Assembly: GCA_016212795.1 (NCBI GenBank)
Contig: JACRDT010000041.1
Coordinates: 1-52,250 of the forward strand
Direction: 5' to 3'
DNA: 52,250 bases
DNA from: Elusimicrobiota bacterium
GTDB taxonomy: Bacteria > Elusimicrobiota > Elusimicrobia > UBA1565 > UBA9628
The notes beneath the pieces were generated by a model that ran no database searches, was not told where the DNA came from, and saw only the letters and a program-made list of their open reading frames with translations. Position 1 is the first letter of the stretch. Each line of letters starts with the position of its first letter. Positions 8,490 through 16,321 of the stretch are shown here, piece after piece. The position numbers and the translations under genes were made by a program.

Positions 8490-10130
8490 TCATTTCGCTG
8501 CCTTGGGACGCGGTCCGAATTTTCCGGAGCCCCATACTATCGTCTGGTATTTCAAGCGCTCCTGGGCGGTTCTGTTCCCTAATTTCGCCGCTGTCCGTAG
8601 ATCCTCCTCCGCCTGCCTGTAGTTGCCGAGGCGCCGATAGATGGACCCCCGGTGCAAATAAGCCTCTGCGAACGCCGGCTTGATCTCAATCGCTTTATCA
8701 TAATCCCTGATCGCCTGGCTGAAGTCGCCAAGGTTCGAATAGGCAGTCCCACGGGCGTTGCAGATGATGTAATTATCATCCGTAACGTTCAAGGCATGAT
8801 CGAATGTCGTGATGCTGTCCTGCCAATACCGGACCTGTGTCCTGGTGAGGATACAAAGGCATACAAGGAGCACCGTGGACGATGCGCAAAGCGCCTCTTT
8901 TCGATATCGCCAGTTCCGGGAGAGTTCCGAGATGCCCCATGCCGCCATGATGAACAGCCCGATCAAGGGAACATAGGTGTAGCGGTCCGCCCTCGCCTGT
9001 GTGCCGACCTGCACAAGCCCGATGACAGGCACAAGCGTGCCCACATACCACAGCCATCCCACCGCCAAATACGGAAGCCTTCTTGCCTTCCCGATCACCG
9101 TTATCGTTGTCGCGATCAGGAACAGGGCCGCCCCAACGACCTGCCATGCCGGCAGCGACTGCGGGAGAGGATAGAAACAAGCAAGATCGGTCGGCCAGAG
9201 CGTCTTTCCTAGGTAGGCGGCATAAGAAACGAAGGCATTGGAAACACGGACGCTCTCCGGCCACGGATGTACCGCACCTCCTTTCTTCTGGACACCGTAG
9301 GTTACGATACATGACAGCGCTGCCAGGACAACAAGAGGGATCTTTTCCCGGAGCAGAGGATGGATGAATTCCCATCGAAACCTGGAACCCGCCGGCATTT
9401 CCGCTTTCGCCTCTTTCCTGGAGGCATAGTTTGTTATCTTTTTCCTCGATGTCCCCTCCTGCGTGTTCCCATGAGCGGCTGTCCTGATCTTCTGTTGCGA
9501 TGCCGTCTGCTGGAGGCGCTGGAGGGGCCAGTAGTCCAGGAGGAGCAGAACAAACGGGAGCGTCACCACCATGGGCTTCGCCATCAGGCCCAGACCAAAG
9601 AACAGGACGACGATCAGATATCCTCGAAGCCGCTGGTGTTCGACATACGAGCAATACGCCCCCGTGGCGAGAATCCAGAAGAACGTGGAGAGAACGTCCT
9701 TGCGCTCGGACACCCACGCAACGGACTCCACGTGGAGCGGGTGCAAGGCGAACAAGGCGGCAACAAAGGCGCTCTCCCAGCGGGCCCCCGTCATCCGATG
9801 AAGAACAACGAAGAGCAGCAACGCATTCGCAATGTGGAAGAGAAGATTCGTGAGATGGTGCCCGCGCGGGTTCATTCCAAAAAGCTGGACATCCAGCATG
9901 TGTGAAATCCATGTCGCGGGATGCCAGTTCGACGAATGGCTGGCCGCGAATGACCAGCGGAGCCCTTCCAGCGTGATGCCGTTGTTGACATGATTGTTCA
10001 AGGCAACGTATTCCGGGTCGTCGAAGATGAAGAAGTCGCAATTCTGGACCCGCCAGAATGCCGCAAGGGTGGCGATGGCCAGCAAGATGCAGATCATGAG
10101 GTGCTGCTTGTCTTTCAGCAGTGAATTCAT
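8490..10130 (-). CDS. Multi-pass membrane glycosyltransferase-like protein with C-terminal TPR repeats
   Basis: 546 residues. The first ~420 hold about ten membrane helices with the pattern of the PMT/ArnT-like TPR family: FIFDDPEYV with an acidic pair in the first loop, NWHPATWISHMLDVQLFG, LHPLHVESVAWVSERKDVL, and GTQARADRYTYVPLIG. The C-terminal ~90 residues are TPR units (NARGTAYSNLGDFSQAIRDYDKAIEIKP, AEAYLHRGSIYRRLGNYRQAEEDL). Proteins of this group are thought to use polyprenyl-linked sugars, but substrates are mostly unknown. Fewer TPRs are present than in many relatives. Base composition is visibly more AT-rich than in the flanking genes, and the gene lies between copies of the cpaB-tail repeat, which suggests transfer. 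Confidence 0.75.
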   Translation of the reverse strand: MNSLLKDKQHLMICILLAIATLAAFWRVQNCDFFIFDDPEYVALNNHVNNGITLEGLRWSFAASHSSNWHPATWISHMLDVQLFGMNPRGHHLTNLLFHIANALLLFVVLHRMTGARWESAFVAALFALHPLHVESVAWVSERKDVLSTFFWILATGAYCSYVEHQRLRGYLIVVLFFGLGLMAKPMVVTLPFVLLLLDYWPLQRLQQTASQQKIRTAAHGNTQEGTSRKKITNYASRKEAKAEMPAGSRFRWEFIHPLLREKIPLVVLAALSCIVTYGVQKKGGAVHPWPESVRVSNAFVSYAAYLGKTLWPTDLACFYPLPQSLPAWQVVGAALFLIATTITVIGKARRLPYLAVGWLWYVGTLVPVIGLVQVGTQARADRYTYVPLIGLFIMAAWGISELSRNWRYRKEALCASSTVLLVCLCILTRTQVRYWQDSITTFDHALNVTDDNYIICNARGTAYSNLGDFSQAIRDYDKAIEIKPAFAEAYLHRGSIYRRLGNYRQAEEDLRTAAKLGNRTAQERLKYQTIVWGSGKFGPRPKAAK

Positions 10131-10432
10131 CGCTCGCGGCTCGCCCGGCCGGGATCGCGGGCTGCCTGAGCTATGATATCAGAAACGGCCATCCGCAAGA
10201 TGTATGCTGTTCCACACGCCGAGCAGGAGGGGTCGATGGGCGACAAACGACCATCGCCTGGCTCGGCGCCGTCCGTCCCGGCGGATGGGGCCGCTCCGTC
10301 TGGAGCCGCCGCGGCACAAGCTGACACAAAAAGCGCCGCTCCCCATGCCGTCAGGAACGGCGCGAGTGCCCTCAGGAGATCAGTAGATCTGCCGCGGTCC
10401 CGGCCTGATTGCTGCGATCGGAAGGGATTCAT
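10127..10432 (-). CDS. Possible small lipoprotein ORF (uncertain)
   Basis: This 101-codon ORF ends with TGA overlapping the ATG of the membrane glycosyltransferase gene (ATGA). It has a hydrophobic stretch with a lipobox-like LFVSAC and a later Cys pair. Composition is Ala/Pro-rich and I recognise no family. A possible TATCAT -10 for the downstream gene lies inside it near 10170. In the alternative, this is simply non-coding leader DNA of the 403-base gap between 10131 and 10533. That gap also contains, on the minus strand at about 10380-10525, a short coding-looking stretch (DGPVIELRVIEVAAERLADE) without a plausible start, possibly a gene remnant. Confidence 0.25.
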   Translation of the reverse strand: MNPFRSQQSGRDRGRSTDLLRALAPFLTAWGAALFVSACAAAAPDGAAPSAGTDGAEPGDGRLSPIDPSCSACGTAYILRMAVSDIIAQAARDPGRASRER

Positions 10433-10533
10433 CAGCCAACCGTTCCGCCGCCACCTCGATGACCCTCAACTCAATCACCGGCCCGTCATTTCTGTCTTTC
10501 ACCGATTGAACGGGCGGTTCGTGAGGCTCTCGG

Positions 10534-11052
10534 CTAGTCGCCGGCAAAAGCCAAGACGTGGCCGTCCGGATCGATGCTGTACGCCACCCTGTCTCCCCAC
10601 GGTCTCGGCTGCAAGGGACTGATCTCTCTCGCGCCGGAGTCGAGGGCACGCTGATGATAGGCTTGGGGATCGGCAACCTTGATGTATATCTCGGCACGCG
10701 GTATGCCGCTGCCCTTGGAAGGGTCCGGGAGGGCTGGTCCAAGGAGTCCCGCGATCCCCTTCTCGGACATCAGCCCGAACTTGAAACCGTTCTCAAGAGT
10801 GAATTCGGTCATTCCCGGAACATCGAGGGTCGGTTTTTGGGCAAGAACTCGGGAATAGAATCTCGCGCTGGAAGCCTGGTCCTTGACATAGAGGATGACG
10901 AAACCGAGCTTGACTGGTGAGTTCGTCGCTGATTGCCGTTCCATGAGGGATTTCCTGGAGTCCTCGCCGAATGAATGTTGCGCGGACAACGACACGAACA
11001 AGACGGCCGCCAATATGGCGAAGGGCTTCTGGAGGCGTCGGATGGAGAACAT
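10534..11052 (-). CDS. Exported VOC-family (glyoxalase/bleomycin-resistance fold) protein
   Basis: 172 residues. It has an N-terminal signal peptide (FAILAAVLFVSLSAQHSFG), then a single VOC module: LGFVILYVKDQASSARFYSRVL, TEFTLENGFKFGLM, AEIYIKVADPQAYHQRALDSGA, DRVAYSIDPDGHVLAFA. The WGDRVAY...DPDGH ending is typical of this fold, which binds a metal or small hydrophobic ligand as a dimer; the enzymatic activity cannot be inferred. A signal peptide is unusual for a VOC protein. The gene belongs to the lower-GC accessory stretch between the 33-bp repeats. Confidence 0.8.
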   Translation of the reverse strand: MFSIRRLQKPFAILAAVLFVSLSAQHSFGEDSRKSLMERQSATNSPVKLGFVILYVKDQASSARFYSRVLAQKPTLDVPGMTEFTLENGFKFGLMSEKGIAGLLGPALPDPSKGSGIPRAEIYIKVADPQAYHQRALDSGAREISPLQPRPWGDRVAYSIDPDGHVLAFAGD

Positions 11053-11097
11053 CGCAAATCAGTTTATCAAATTGCGGTCCCCTTGGTTGATAGATGA

Positions 11098-11130
11098 AGA
11101 TGGCGAGCTTCCGCAAGCTCTTCCGGTAGG
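11098..11130 (+). repeat. cpaB-tail repeat, copy 2 (33 bp, longer homology downstream)
   Basis: Identical over 33 bp to the 3' end of the CpaB-like gene. Here it is preceded by ATGAAG, so it could encode only MKMASFRKLFR. The next ~25 bases (GGCCGGGTCAGCCCCGGCC...) resemble copy 3 at 13346-13395, and 11228-11249 resembles the sequence after copy 1. Apart from these repeats I see no gene in 11053-11298. Confidence 0.7.
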
Positions 11131-11282
11131 CCGGGTCAGCCCCGGCCGGGTTGGAGCGCGGTTCTGCGGACAGTCGGGCGCCACGGCCTCCTTCCAGGCG
11201 GCGCCGGGGCTGTGCCGCCCTGAAGTCGTCGGTTGGAGGAGACACTAATCTCTCTTCGCGGTCTGCAGGCCAACCCGACTGT

Positions 11283-11290
11283 GGTATGAT
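11283..11290 (+). promoter_or_regulatory. Extended -10 promoter for the 550-residue unknown protein
   Basis: TGGTATGAT at about 11282-11290 is a TGn-extended -10 element, only 8 bases before ATG 11299. Transcription would start at or next to the start codon, implying a leaderless or near-leaderless mRNA. Confidence 0.5.
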
Positions 11291-11298
11291 AGCCTCGA

Positions 11299-12951
11299 AT
11301 GCGCATCCGCTGGACCAAGAAGGTTGCGGGGCTTTCCGCCAGGCTTTGGGCCGTCCTGGCCCTGGTCTGCCTCGCGCTGGCGGGGACATGCTTCGTCCTC
11401 CTGCGCCGCATCGAGCCGAGGCTCAGCCTCTCCTACCAGCGCCTCGCGGCGCGTGAGCGCCGCGCGGAGGCCATTAAGGGGGAGATCACCCGCCTGGCCG
11501 GGCGCCATCCCTGGGCCGGGGCCTACTACCTGGGCGACGGCCTGGGGCTCAATCAGTCGCTCCTGGTGGCTCCGGAGGCCGGCTGGCACTTCGCCTGGCA
11601 TGGCTGCATCGGGGGGACCCATGCGGAGGAAGGACGGGTGCGCGAGGCCGGAAGCAAGCTCGTGCTCGAGGGCTCGCGGGACAGGAAGCTCTCTCAGGGC
11701 CTCGTGGTCGTCCCCTGGTCGGGCCGGGTTTACCTCGTGGAAGAAGACGAACTCCCCCGATTCGCCAACGCGGTCAACTCCGGCGAGGAGCCCCGGTACG
11801 AGGGTCGCGGCTTCTTCTTCCTGAGGGATGGGGACGATGAGAAGGTCGTCGATTCCAAGCCCGGCCTGCCTCTGGCCTACGGCAAGCTCCTGCTCGACCG
11901 GCCCATCGACGCCGTGATCCTTTCCGTCGGCAGGCCGCTGGCCGAGCCAGGGCCCGCCGGCTTCGACCACGAAACCACCGTGGCCCTCAGCGCGGGGCGC
12001 CGCGACGGGGTCCTGTCCGGGATGGAATTCCATGTTTTGGGCAGGAACCGGTCCGGCACGGCCACGGTCCTGCATGCGGGCGAAAGGTCCTCGCTCGCCC
12101 GCTTCGCCCGGACGCTCATGACAGACCCCAAGCCCGAGCCGGGCTGGCGGGTCTCCACGGTCCACGAATGGAACCGGGCGAAGCCTCCGTGGGGGCAAGC
12201 CCTCCGCGTCCAGGTGACCCGGAGGCAGGAGCGCGCGCTTGCACCTTACGCCGAGGACATGGAGCGGCTGTTCTCCAGGGAGAACCTGTCCGGGGCCGTG
12301 GAGCAAGGGTTCAAGGTCGTCCCCGTGGCCGACATCAAGGCTGAGGCGGTGGATTGGGACCTCCTCTACGGCAAGGCCTTCCAAGCGTGGGTCAGCTCGA
12401 CCTCGGCGTCGCTCGGCGCCAACGCCTTCGTGCTGCCCTACTTCCCGGAGCGCAGGAAGGGGCCGAGGGGCTTCAGCGTAGCCGCCAATGCCGTCCGCGT
12501 GGAGTACGCGGGCGAGTTCGTCAAGCCCCGCGAATTCCCCTCCCGGATCTCCTACGACAGCCGCGACGAGCGCCTTGACTGGAAAGCGGGCAGGGCTGTG
12601 CAACTGCTCAAGAGAAACGCCTACTCGATCGGCGAGAAGAGGATACGCCTCGAGGCCTCGTGCCGCCTCCTCAAGCTGTCCCCCGAGGAGCACGGCCGCT
12701 TCCAGGACCTGCGCGTCGAGGACCTCTCGCCGGATCAGCGCGCGGCCCTCCGCCTGTATTGGTGCCGCACCGCCGAGCGCGGCCGCGTCCGGGACCTTGA
12801 TCGCACCAGGGAGGACTTTCGGCGCTGGTGGGACGCGCTCGACGCCGAGAGCGAGCCGGGGCTCCGGGCGTTGCAGAACAAGGACCCCCGCGCCGTCTCG
12901 GAATACTATCGGCTTCTGGACGAGGCCTATCCACGGATCCGGCGAAAGTGA
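11299..12951 (+). CDS. Membrane-anchored protein of unknown function
   Basis: 550 residues with one N-terminal transmembrane anchor (LWAVLALVCLALAGTCFVLL, about residues 17-36). It is followed by a short coiled-coil-like segment (RLAARERRAEAIKGEITRLAG) and a large extracytoplasmic region without a motif I can name; a notable stretch is WAGAYYLGDGLGLNQSLLVAPEAGWHFAWHGCIGG. The C-terminal ~150 residues are charged and helical. I do not recognise the family. The start is set by the adjacent extended -10 element. It lies alone between two copies of the cpaB-tail repeat. Confidence 0.7.
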   Translation: MRIRWTKKVAGLSARLWAVLALVCLALAGTCFVLLRRIEPRLSLSYQRLAARERRAEAIKGEITRLAGRHPWAGAYYLGDGLGLNQSLLVAPEAGWHFAWHGCIGGTHAEEGRVREAGSKLVLEGSRDRKLSQGLVVVPWSGRVYLVEEDELPRFANAVNSGEEPRYEGRGFFFLRDGDDEKVVDSKPGLPLAYGKLLLDRPIDAVILSVGRPLAEPGPAGFDHETTVALSAGRRDGVLSGMEFHVLGRNRSGTATVLHAGERSSLARFARTLMTDPKPEPGWRVSTVHEWNRAKPPWGQALRVQVTRRQERALAPYAEDMERLFSRENLSGAVEQGFKVVPVADIKAEAVDWDLLYGKAFQAWVSSTSASLGANAFVLPYFPERRKGPRGFSVAANAVRVEYAGEFVKPREFPSRISYDSRDERLDWKAGRAVQLLKRNAYSIGEKRIRLEASCRLLKLSPEEHGRFQDLRVEDLSPDQRAALRLYWCRTAERGRVRDLDRTREDFRRWWDALDAESEPGLRALQNKDPRAVSEYYRLLDEAYPRIRRK

Positions 12952-12999
12952 CTCTCGCGCGAACTGCGTCTCTCGAGCGGACCGAAAGCCCCTGGCTCG

Positions 13000-13361
13000 T
13001 CAGCGGAACTCGTTCCGCGACTTCCCCTGGCGTACGCGCAGGGGGTTGGGCTCCGCGTTGAACGCGTTGTAGCCCTGCTCGAGGATCTTCCAGAACGCCA
13101 GGGGCTTGTCCACGCCGAAGGCCTCGGCGTGTGTCCACTCCCCGCCGGCCTTGTCCTCGAAGCCCGCCTGCCTGGTGCGCCGGCGATCGAGGCTATTGGG
13201 GAACTCGACGCACATCTTGAAGCACGAGCCCTTCCCCACCATGCCCCGGGCGTCGACCTTGTCCAGGCCGATCCATATCCATCAGTTGGAGCTCCGTAGG
13301 AGAACTCTGGGTGGTAGAAGCCCTCCGGCGTCTTCCCGTCCCCCTCGGCGAGCTTCCGCAA
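13000..13361 (-). pseudogene. Broken YafK-like L,D-transpeptidase gene
   Basis: Reading the minus strand from 13361, frame one gives RKLAEGDGKTPEGFYHPEF, the hallmark N-terminal segment of YafK/ErfK-type murein L,D-transpeptidases. Around 13270 the homology moves to another frame (GLDKVDARGMVGKGSCFKM, CVEFPNSLDR, then DKPLAFWKILEQGYNAFNAEPNP), whose end matches the family's FWxxLxxGYxxFE tail. The catalytic HGxxxxxGC block expected between the two is missing. A frameshift plus an internal deletion therefore inactivate it. The remaining sequence of 12952-13401 holds nothing else recognisable except repeat copy 3. Confidence 0.55.
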
Positions 13362-13395
13362 GCTCTTCCGGCAGGCTGGGTCCGTCCCGGCCGGG
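13346..13395 (+). repeat. cpaB-tail repeat, copy 3 (diverged, about 50 bp)
   Basis: GGCGAGCTTCCGCAAGCTCT and the next bases repeat the core of copies 1 and 2, with the following GGCTGGGTCCGTCCCGGCCGG matching the downstream extension of copy 2 with a few changes. It lies upstream of the pseudogene reading frame. Confidence 0.6.
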
Positions 13396-13401
13396 CCGGC
13401 C

Positions 13402-14067
13402 TCAGGGAGAGGGGCGCCCTGGCCCCTCCCCCTGAACGGACAGGGCCACCGCCTGCGCCAAGGCGGCCTCCGGGGCCGCGCCGAGCACCAGCACCCTGTC
13501 GTTGATGACGGTCTTGGGGACCTGGTCCACCTCGTATTGCTCCGCCAGCACCGGGAACCCGGAGGCGTCGATGATCTCCGCGGTGACCAGGGGGTAGCGC
13601 ACCGCGAACCGCTGGGCCGCGCGCGCCACCTTGGGGCAGTGGACGCAGGTCGGGTCCACGAAGACGCGGATGCGGACCGGCTGCGCCACCCAGTCGAGCT
13701 TCTCTCGGGCGGGCTCCCCGACCTCGGCCGTGCCCGACGCGGTGTCCTTGAGCGCGGCCATCATGACCGCGAACTCGTAGCCCGACAGCTTGCCCAGCAT
13801 CCTGACCCGTCCGCCCGCGGGGCCCACGAGGATCAGGGTCGGCGCGGCCTCGATCCCGTAGTCCGCCGCGACCTTGTCGTCGAGATAGCGGTGGAGGACC
13901 TCGAGCTCGAGCTTGTCCGAGAGGGCCGCGACCTCCCGCAGCAGGCTTTCCGCCCGCGCGCAGGCGTCCGACCCGTCCTCCTTGAAGAAGACCAGCCTCA
14001 CCGGCCCGGCCAGGTCCAGGAGCCTCTCGCGGACCTTGCCCCGGAGGTCAGCATCGAGGAAAGCCAT
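13402..14067 (-). CDS. Two-domain thioredoxin-fold protein (PDO/glutaredoxin-like)
   Basis: 221 residues forming two tandem thioredoxin folds, like protein disulfide oxidoreductase. Domain 1 (about 1-115) has the fold pattern (VRLVFFKEDGSDACARAESLL, YGIEAAPTLILVGPAGG) but only one Cys where CxxC is expected. Domain 2 (about 125-221) has an intact CVHC redox site (VFVDPTCVHCPKVARAAQRFA) and the cis-Pro segment DQVPKTVIND. Only the second domain should be redox-active. The ORF opens further upstream at 14223, but ATG 14067 starts the fold and has AGGGAAGG just before it. The 247 bases up to 14314 contain no other gene I can support. Confidence 0.8.
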   Translation of the reverse strand: MAFLDADLRGKVRERLLDLAGPVRLVFFKEDGSDACARAESLLREVAALSDKLELEVLHRYLDDKVAADYGIEAAPTLILVGPAGGRVRMLGKLSGYEFAVMMAALKDTASGTAEVGEPAREKLDWVAQPVRIRVFVDPTCVHCPKVARAAQRFAVRYPLVTAEIIDASGFPVLAEQYEVDQVPKTVINDRVLVLGAAPEAALAQAVALSVQGEGPGRPSP

Positions 14068-14314
14068 GGGAGCCTTCCCTGCGCGCTCGCAGCCAAGAAG
14101 GCGAGACCCGGAGGCGGGCGGCAATGGCGCCGTTCGGACAGCCCGTGTTGGCCCGCTGGCCGGCGGGGAGGCGCCGAGATACGCCTGGAGAACCCCCGCT
14201 GCGGCCAGCGAGCCGTCCGGCACCTTCGACGAGCGATGCGGCTCTTTTCACGCTCAGCCTCCTGGTTGTTAGATGCGCGGGGGCGGAAAAGGATTCGCGG
14301 GAGGGCGTCCGTCT

Positions 14315-16255
14315 TCAGAGGCGGCAGGCTCGCGCCGGCCTGCCGGCTTTCCTGACGTGGTAGAGCGGGAACGACCCGTACTTCTTCGCCAGCGGCACCT
14401 GGCCCACGTACTCGCAGGAGAATCCCCGCGCTCCTTGAGCCGCGGCCAGGGCGGCGAAGGCCTGGCTGCCGTACACCTGGCCTGGGGGCGTGATGGGCTC
14501 GATGCGGGCGGCGCGGCTGACGTGGGTGCCGACGTAGTTGCGCGCCGCCGACACGGGATCGATGCACTCGAACACCGGGCCCGCGTGGAGCGCGATGCGA
14601 AAGCTCAGCGTCCCGGGCAGGCCGTGCCGGGTCCAGTCCTCGCGCCCGACCCGTTCCGCCAGGGCGAGCGCGTAGCGCCCGGCCTCCTCCACGGTGCGAA
14701 AGACCAGGTACAGGGCGTCGCCCCAGGTGTTGCGCATGACGGGGCGGTGGCGGCCGGCCGCGGTGAGCTTTCCCACGGAGCCCAGGAAATCCGTGACGAA
14801 CCGCGGGACGCCCTCCTCGCGCAGCTTGCTGAAGCCCACGACGTCGGCGAAGAGCAGGGCCATGAGCCGGGGTCCCGGGCGCGCGGCGGACATCCCGCCC
14901 TGGAGCGGGGACTTCCCGCCCAGGCGGACGGTCCCGGCGCCGAGCGACTCGGCCCGCAGGGAGGCCAGGCCTTCGAGGATGAGCGCGCAGTACCGGGACT
15001 GGACCGGGTCCAGGCTTCCCGCGAACTCGTTGGCCACGTGCAGGCGGCTGACTCGGCCGAGGACCTTGCGCAGCCGGCGGCTCCAGGGATGCCGGGCGGC
15101 CAGGCCCAGCGCGGCCGGCAGCCGGTCGGCCGGGCAGGGGATGACGGCCTGCGTCTCCAGGCCCAGGTCCGCCGCCGCCTCGAGGACGTCGAGGTCGGCG
15201 TCCGAGACCGCCGAGGCGTAGACGAACCCGGCGCCGGCCTCGAGGAGCGCGGCCTTGGCCGCGGCGCGCAGGCGCGCCGAGCCCCGGCCGGACCGGCCGG
15301 GAGGCCCGCCGAGCTGCCACGCGACCGCGGGCACGGCCAGGGCGGCGAGCGCGGTCTTGGCGGCCGCGGGAAGGCGGCCGCAGAGGAGCCGGGCCTGGCG
15401 GCGCATGGAGCCGATGTCCGTCCAGCGCCCTTGGGCCAGCTTTGAGGCCGCGGCGTAGCGTTGGGCCGCCTCGTCCCATCGGCCGAGCAGGAGCGCGGCC
15501 TCCCCCAGGGTCGCCTGGGCCCAATAATCGGACGCCGCGGCCCCGCCCGCGCAGGACCGGCGCACCTTCGCGGCGACGGCCGCGGCTTTCGCGCGGCGGC
15601 CGGTCAGGAACAGCAGGGAGGCGACGTTGATGCCGGCGTAGTATTTCTTGTGGAGCCGGTAGGCCAGGGAGTACCAGCGCAGGGCCTGCTTCCACTGCCT
15701 GCGGTCCTTGTAGGTGCGGGCCAGCAGCGCGAGCGTCTCCTCGTCGCGGTGGCCCTCCTCCACCAGGGCCTGGGCGGCGGCGCCGGCGCGCTCGGTGGCG
15801 CCGCTGCGGGCCAGGGAGAGCGCGACCAGTTGGCGCAGGCGCACGTGTCCCGGCGAGGACTCCAGGCCCTGGGAGAGGATGTCGTAGGCGCGAAGGGGCT
15901 CGCCCGAGCGCAGCACGCGCTCGCCCTCGCGGACCGCGGCCTCGGCCAGGCAGGTCCCGCCGGAGGCCTCCGGCGGGACGATGCGAAAGCCCAGCGACAC
16001 GATGGCCTTGAGCGTCGCGGTCGAGATGGCGCGGTCATGGTGCTTCTCGGACTCCGGGAGCCGCTCGTAGGGCACGAGGCAGGGGTGCCGTTTGCGGCCG
16101 TCGTCGCGGCGCGGGCCGAAGGTCCAGCCCTGGGCCAGGCGTTCCTTGGCCCAGTTCTCGTGGGTGTCCCGGGCGAGCCTTTCGCCCAGGCGTTCGAGCT
16201 CCCCGGGCAGCTTGACCCCCGCGGCGTCGATCGGGGAAGGCCGGTAGCGGTCCAT
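14315..16255 (-). CDS. RyR-TPR-SLOG-like-class III nucleotidyl cyclase fusion
   Basis: 646 residues. Residues 27-90 form a RyR domain (DTHENWAKERLAQGWTFGP, HPCLVPYERLPESEK). Residues 105-295 are TPR-like helices (TLALLARTYKDRRQWKQALRWY). Residues 305-440 resemble the Rossmann SLOG-type domain found in such proteins (AGFVYASAVSDADLDVLEAA, ETQAVIPCPADRLP). Residues 462-640 are a class III adenylate/guanylate cyclase catalytic domain with both metal Asp positions (LLFADVVGFSKL, NTWGDALYLVF) and Arg in VSRAARIEP; the usual Asn before it is Ser. Such architectures appear in comparative studies of prokaryotic conflict and signalling systems. TATACT at 16263-16268 (minus) lies just upstream of ATG 16255, so the transcript is near leaderless. 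It is divergent from a TIR gene. Confidence 0.8.
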   Translation of the reverse strand: MDRYRPSPIDAAGVKLPGELERLGERLARDTHENWAKERLAQGWTFGPRRDDGRKRHPCLVPYERLPESEKHHDRAISTATLKAIVSLGFRIVPPEASGGTCLAEAAVREGERVLRSGEPLRAYDILSQGLESSPGHVRLRQLVALSLARSGATERAGAAAQALVEEGHRDEETLALLARTYKDRRQWKQALRWYSLAYRLHKKYYAGINVASLLFLTGRRAKAAAVAAKVRRSCAGGAAASDYWAQATLGEAALLLGRWDEAAQRYAAASKLAQGRWTDIGSMRRQARLLCGRLPAAAKTALAALAVPAVAWQLGGPPGRSGRGSARLRAAAKAALLEAGAGFVYASAVSDADLDVLEAAADLGLETQAVIPCPADRLPAALGLAARHPWSRRLRKVLGRVSRLHVANEFAGSLDPVQSRYCALILEGLASLRAESLGAGTVRLGGKSPLQGGMSAARPGPRLMALLFADVVGFSKLREEGVPRFVTDFLGSVGKLTAAGRHRPVMRNTWGDALYLVFRTVEEAGRYALALAERVGREDWTRHGLPGTLSFRIALHAGPVFECIDPVSAARNYVGTHVSRAARIEPITPPGQVYGSQAFAALAAAQGARGFSCEYVGQVPLAKKYGSFPLYHVRKAGRPARACRL

Positions 16256-16321
16256 GCGCGGTAGTATAGAGGAGTATGCGTCTCGTTGCAAGCGGTGCGG
16301 CAAAATGGCATCATGCGCTTC

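Noticed and set aside
10173..10622. Plus-strand ORF of 149 codons
   Set aside because: No recognisable domain, no ribosome binding site, and it overlaps the 3' end of the VOC gene on the other strand.
8425..11100. Integrative element with its own integrase or transposase
   Set aside because: No recombinase-like frame exists between the repeats; only cargo-type genes are present.
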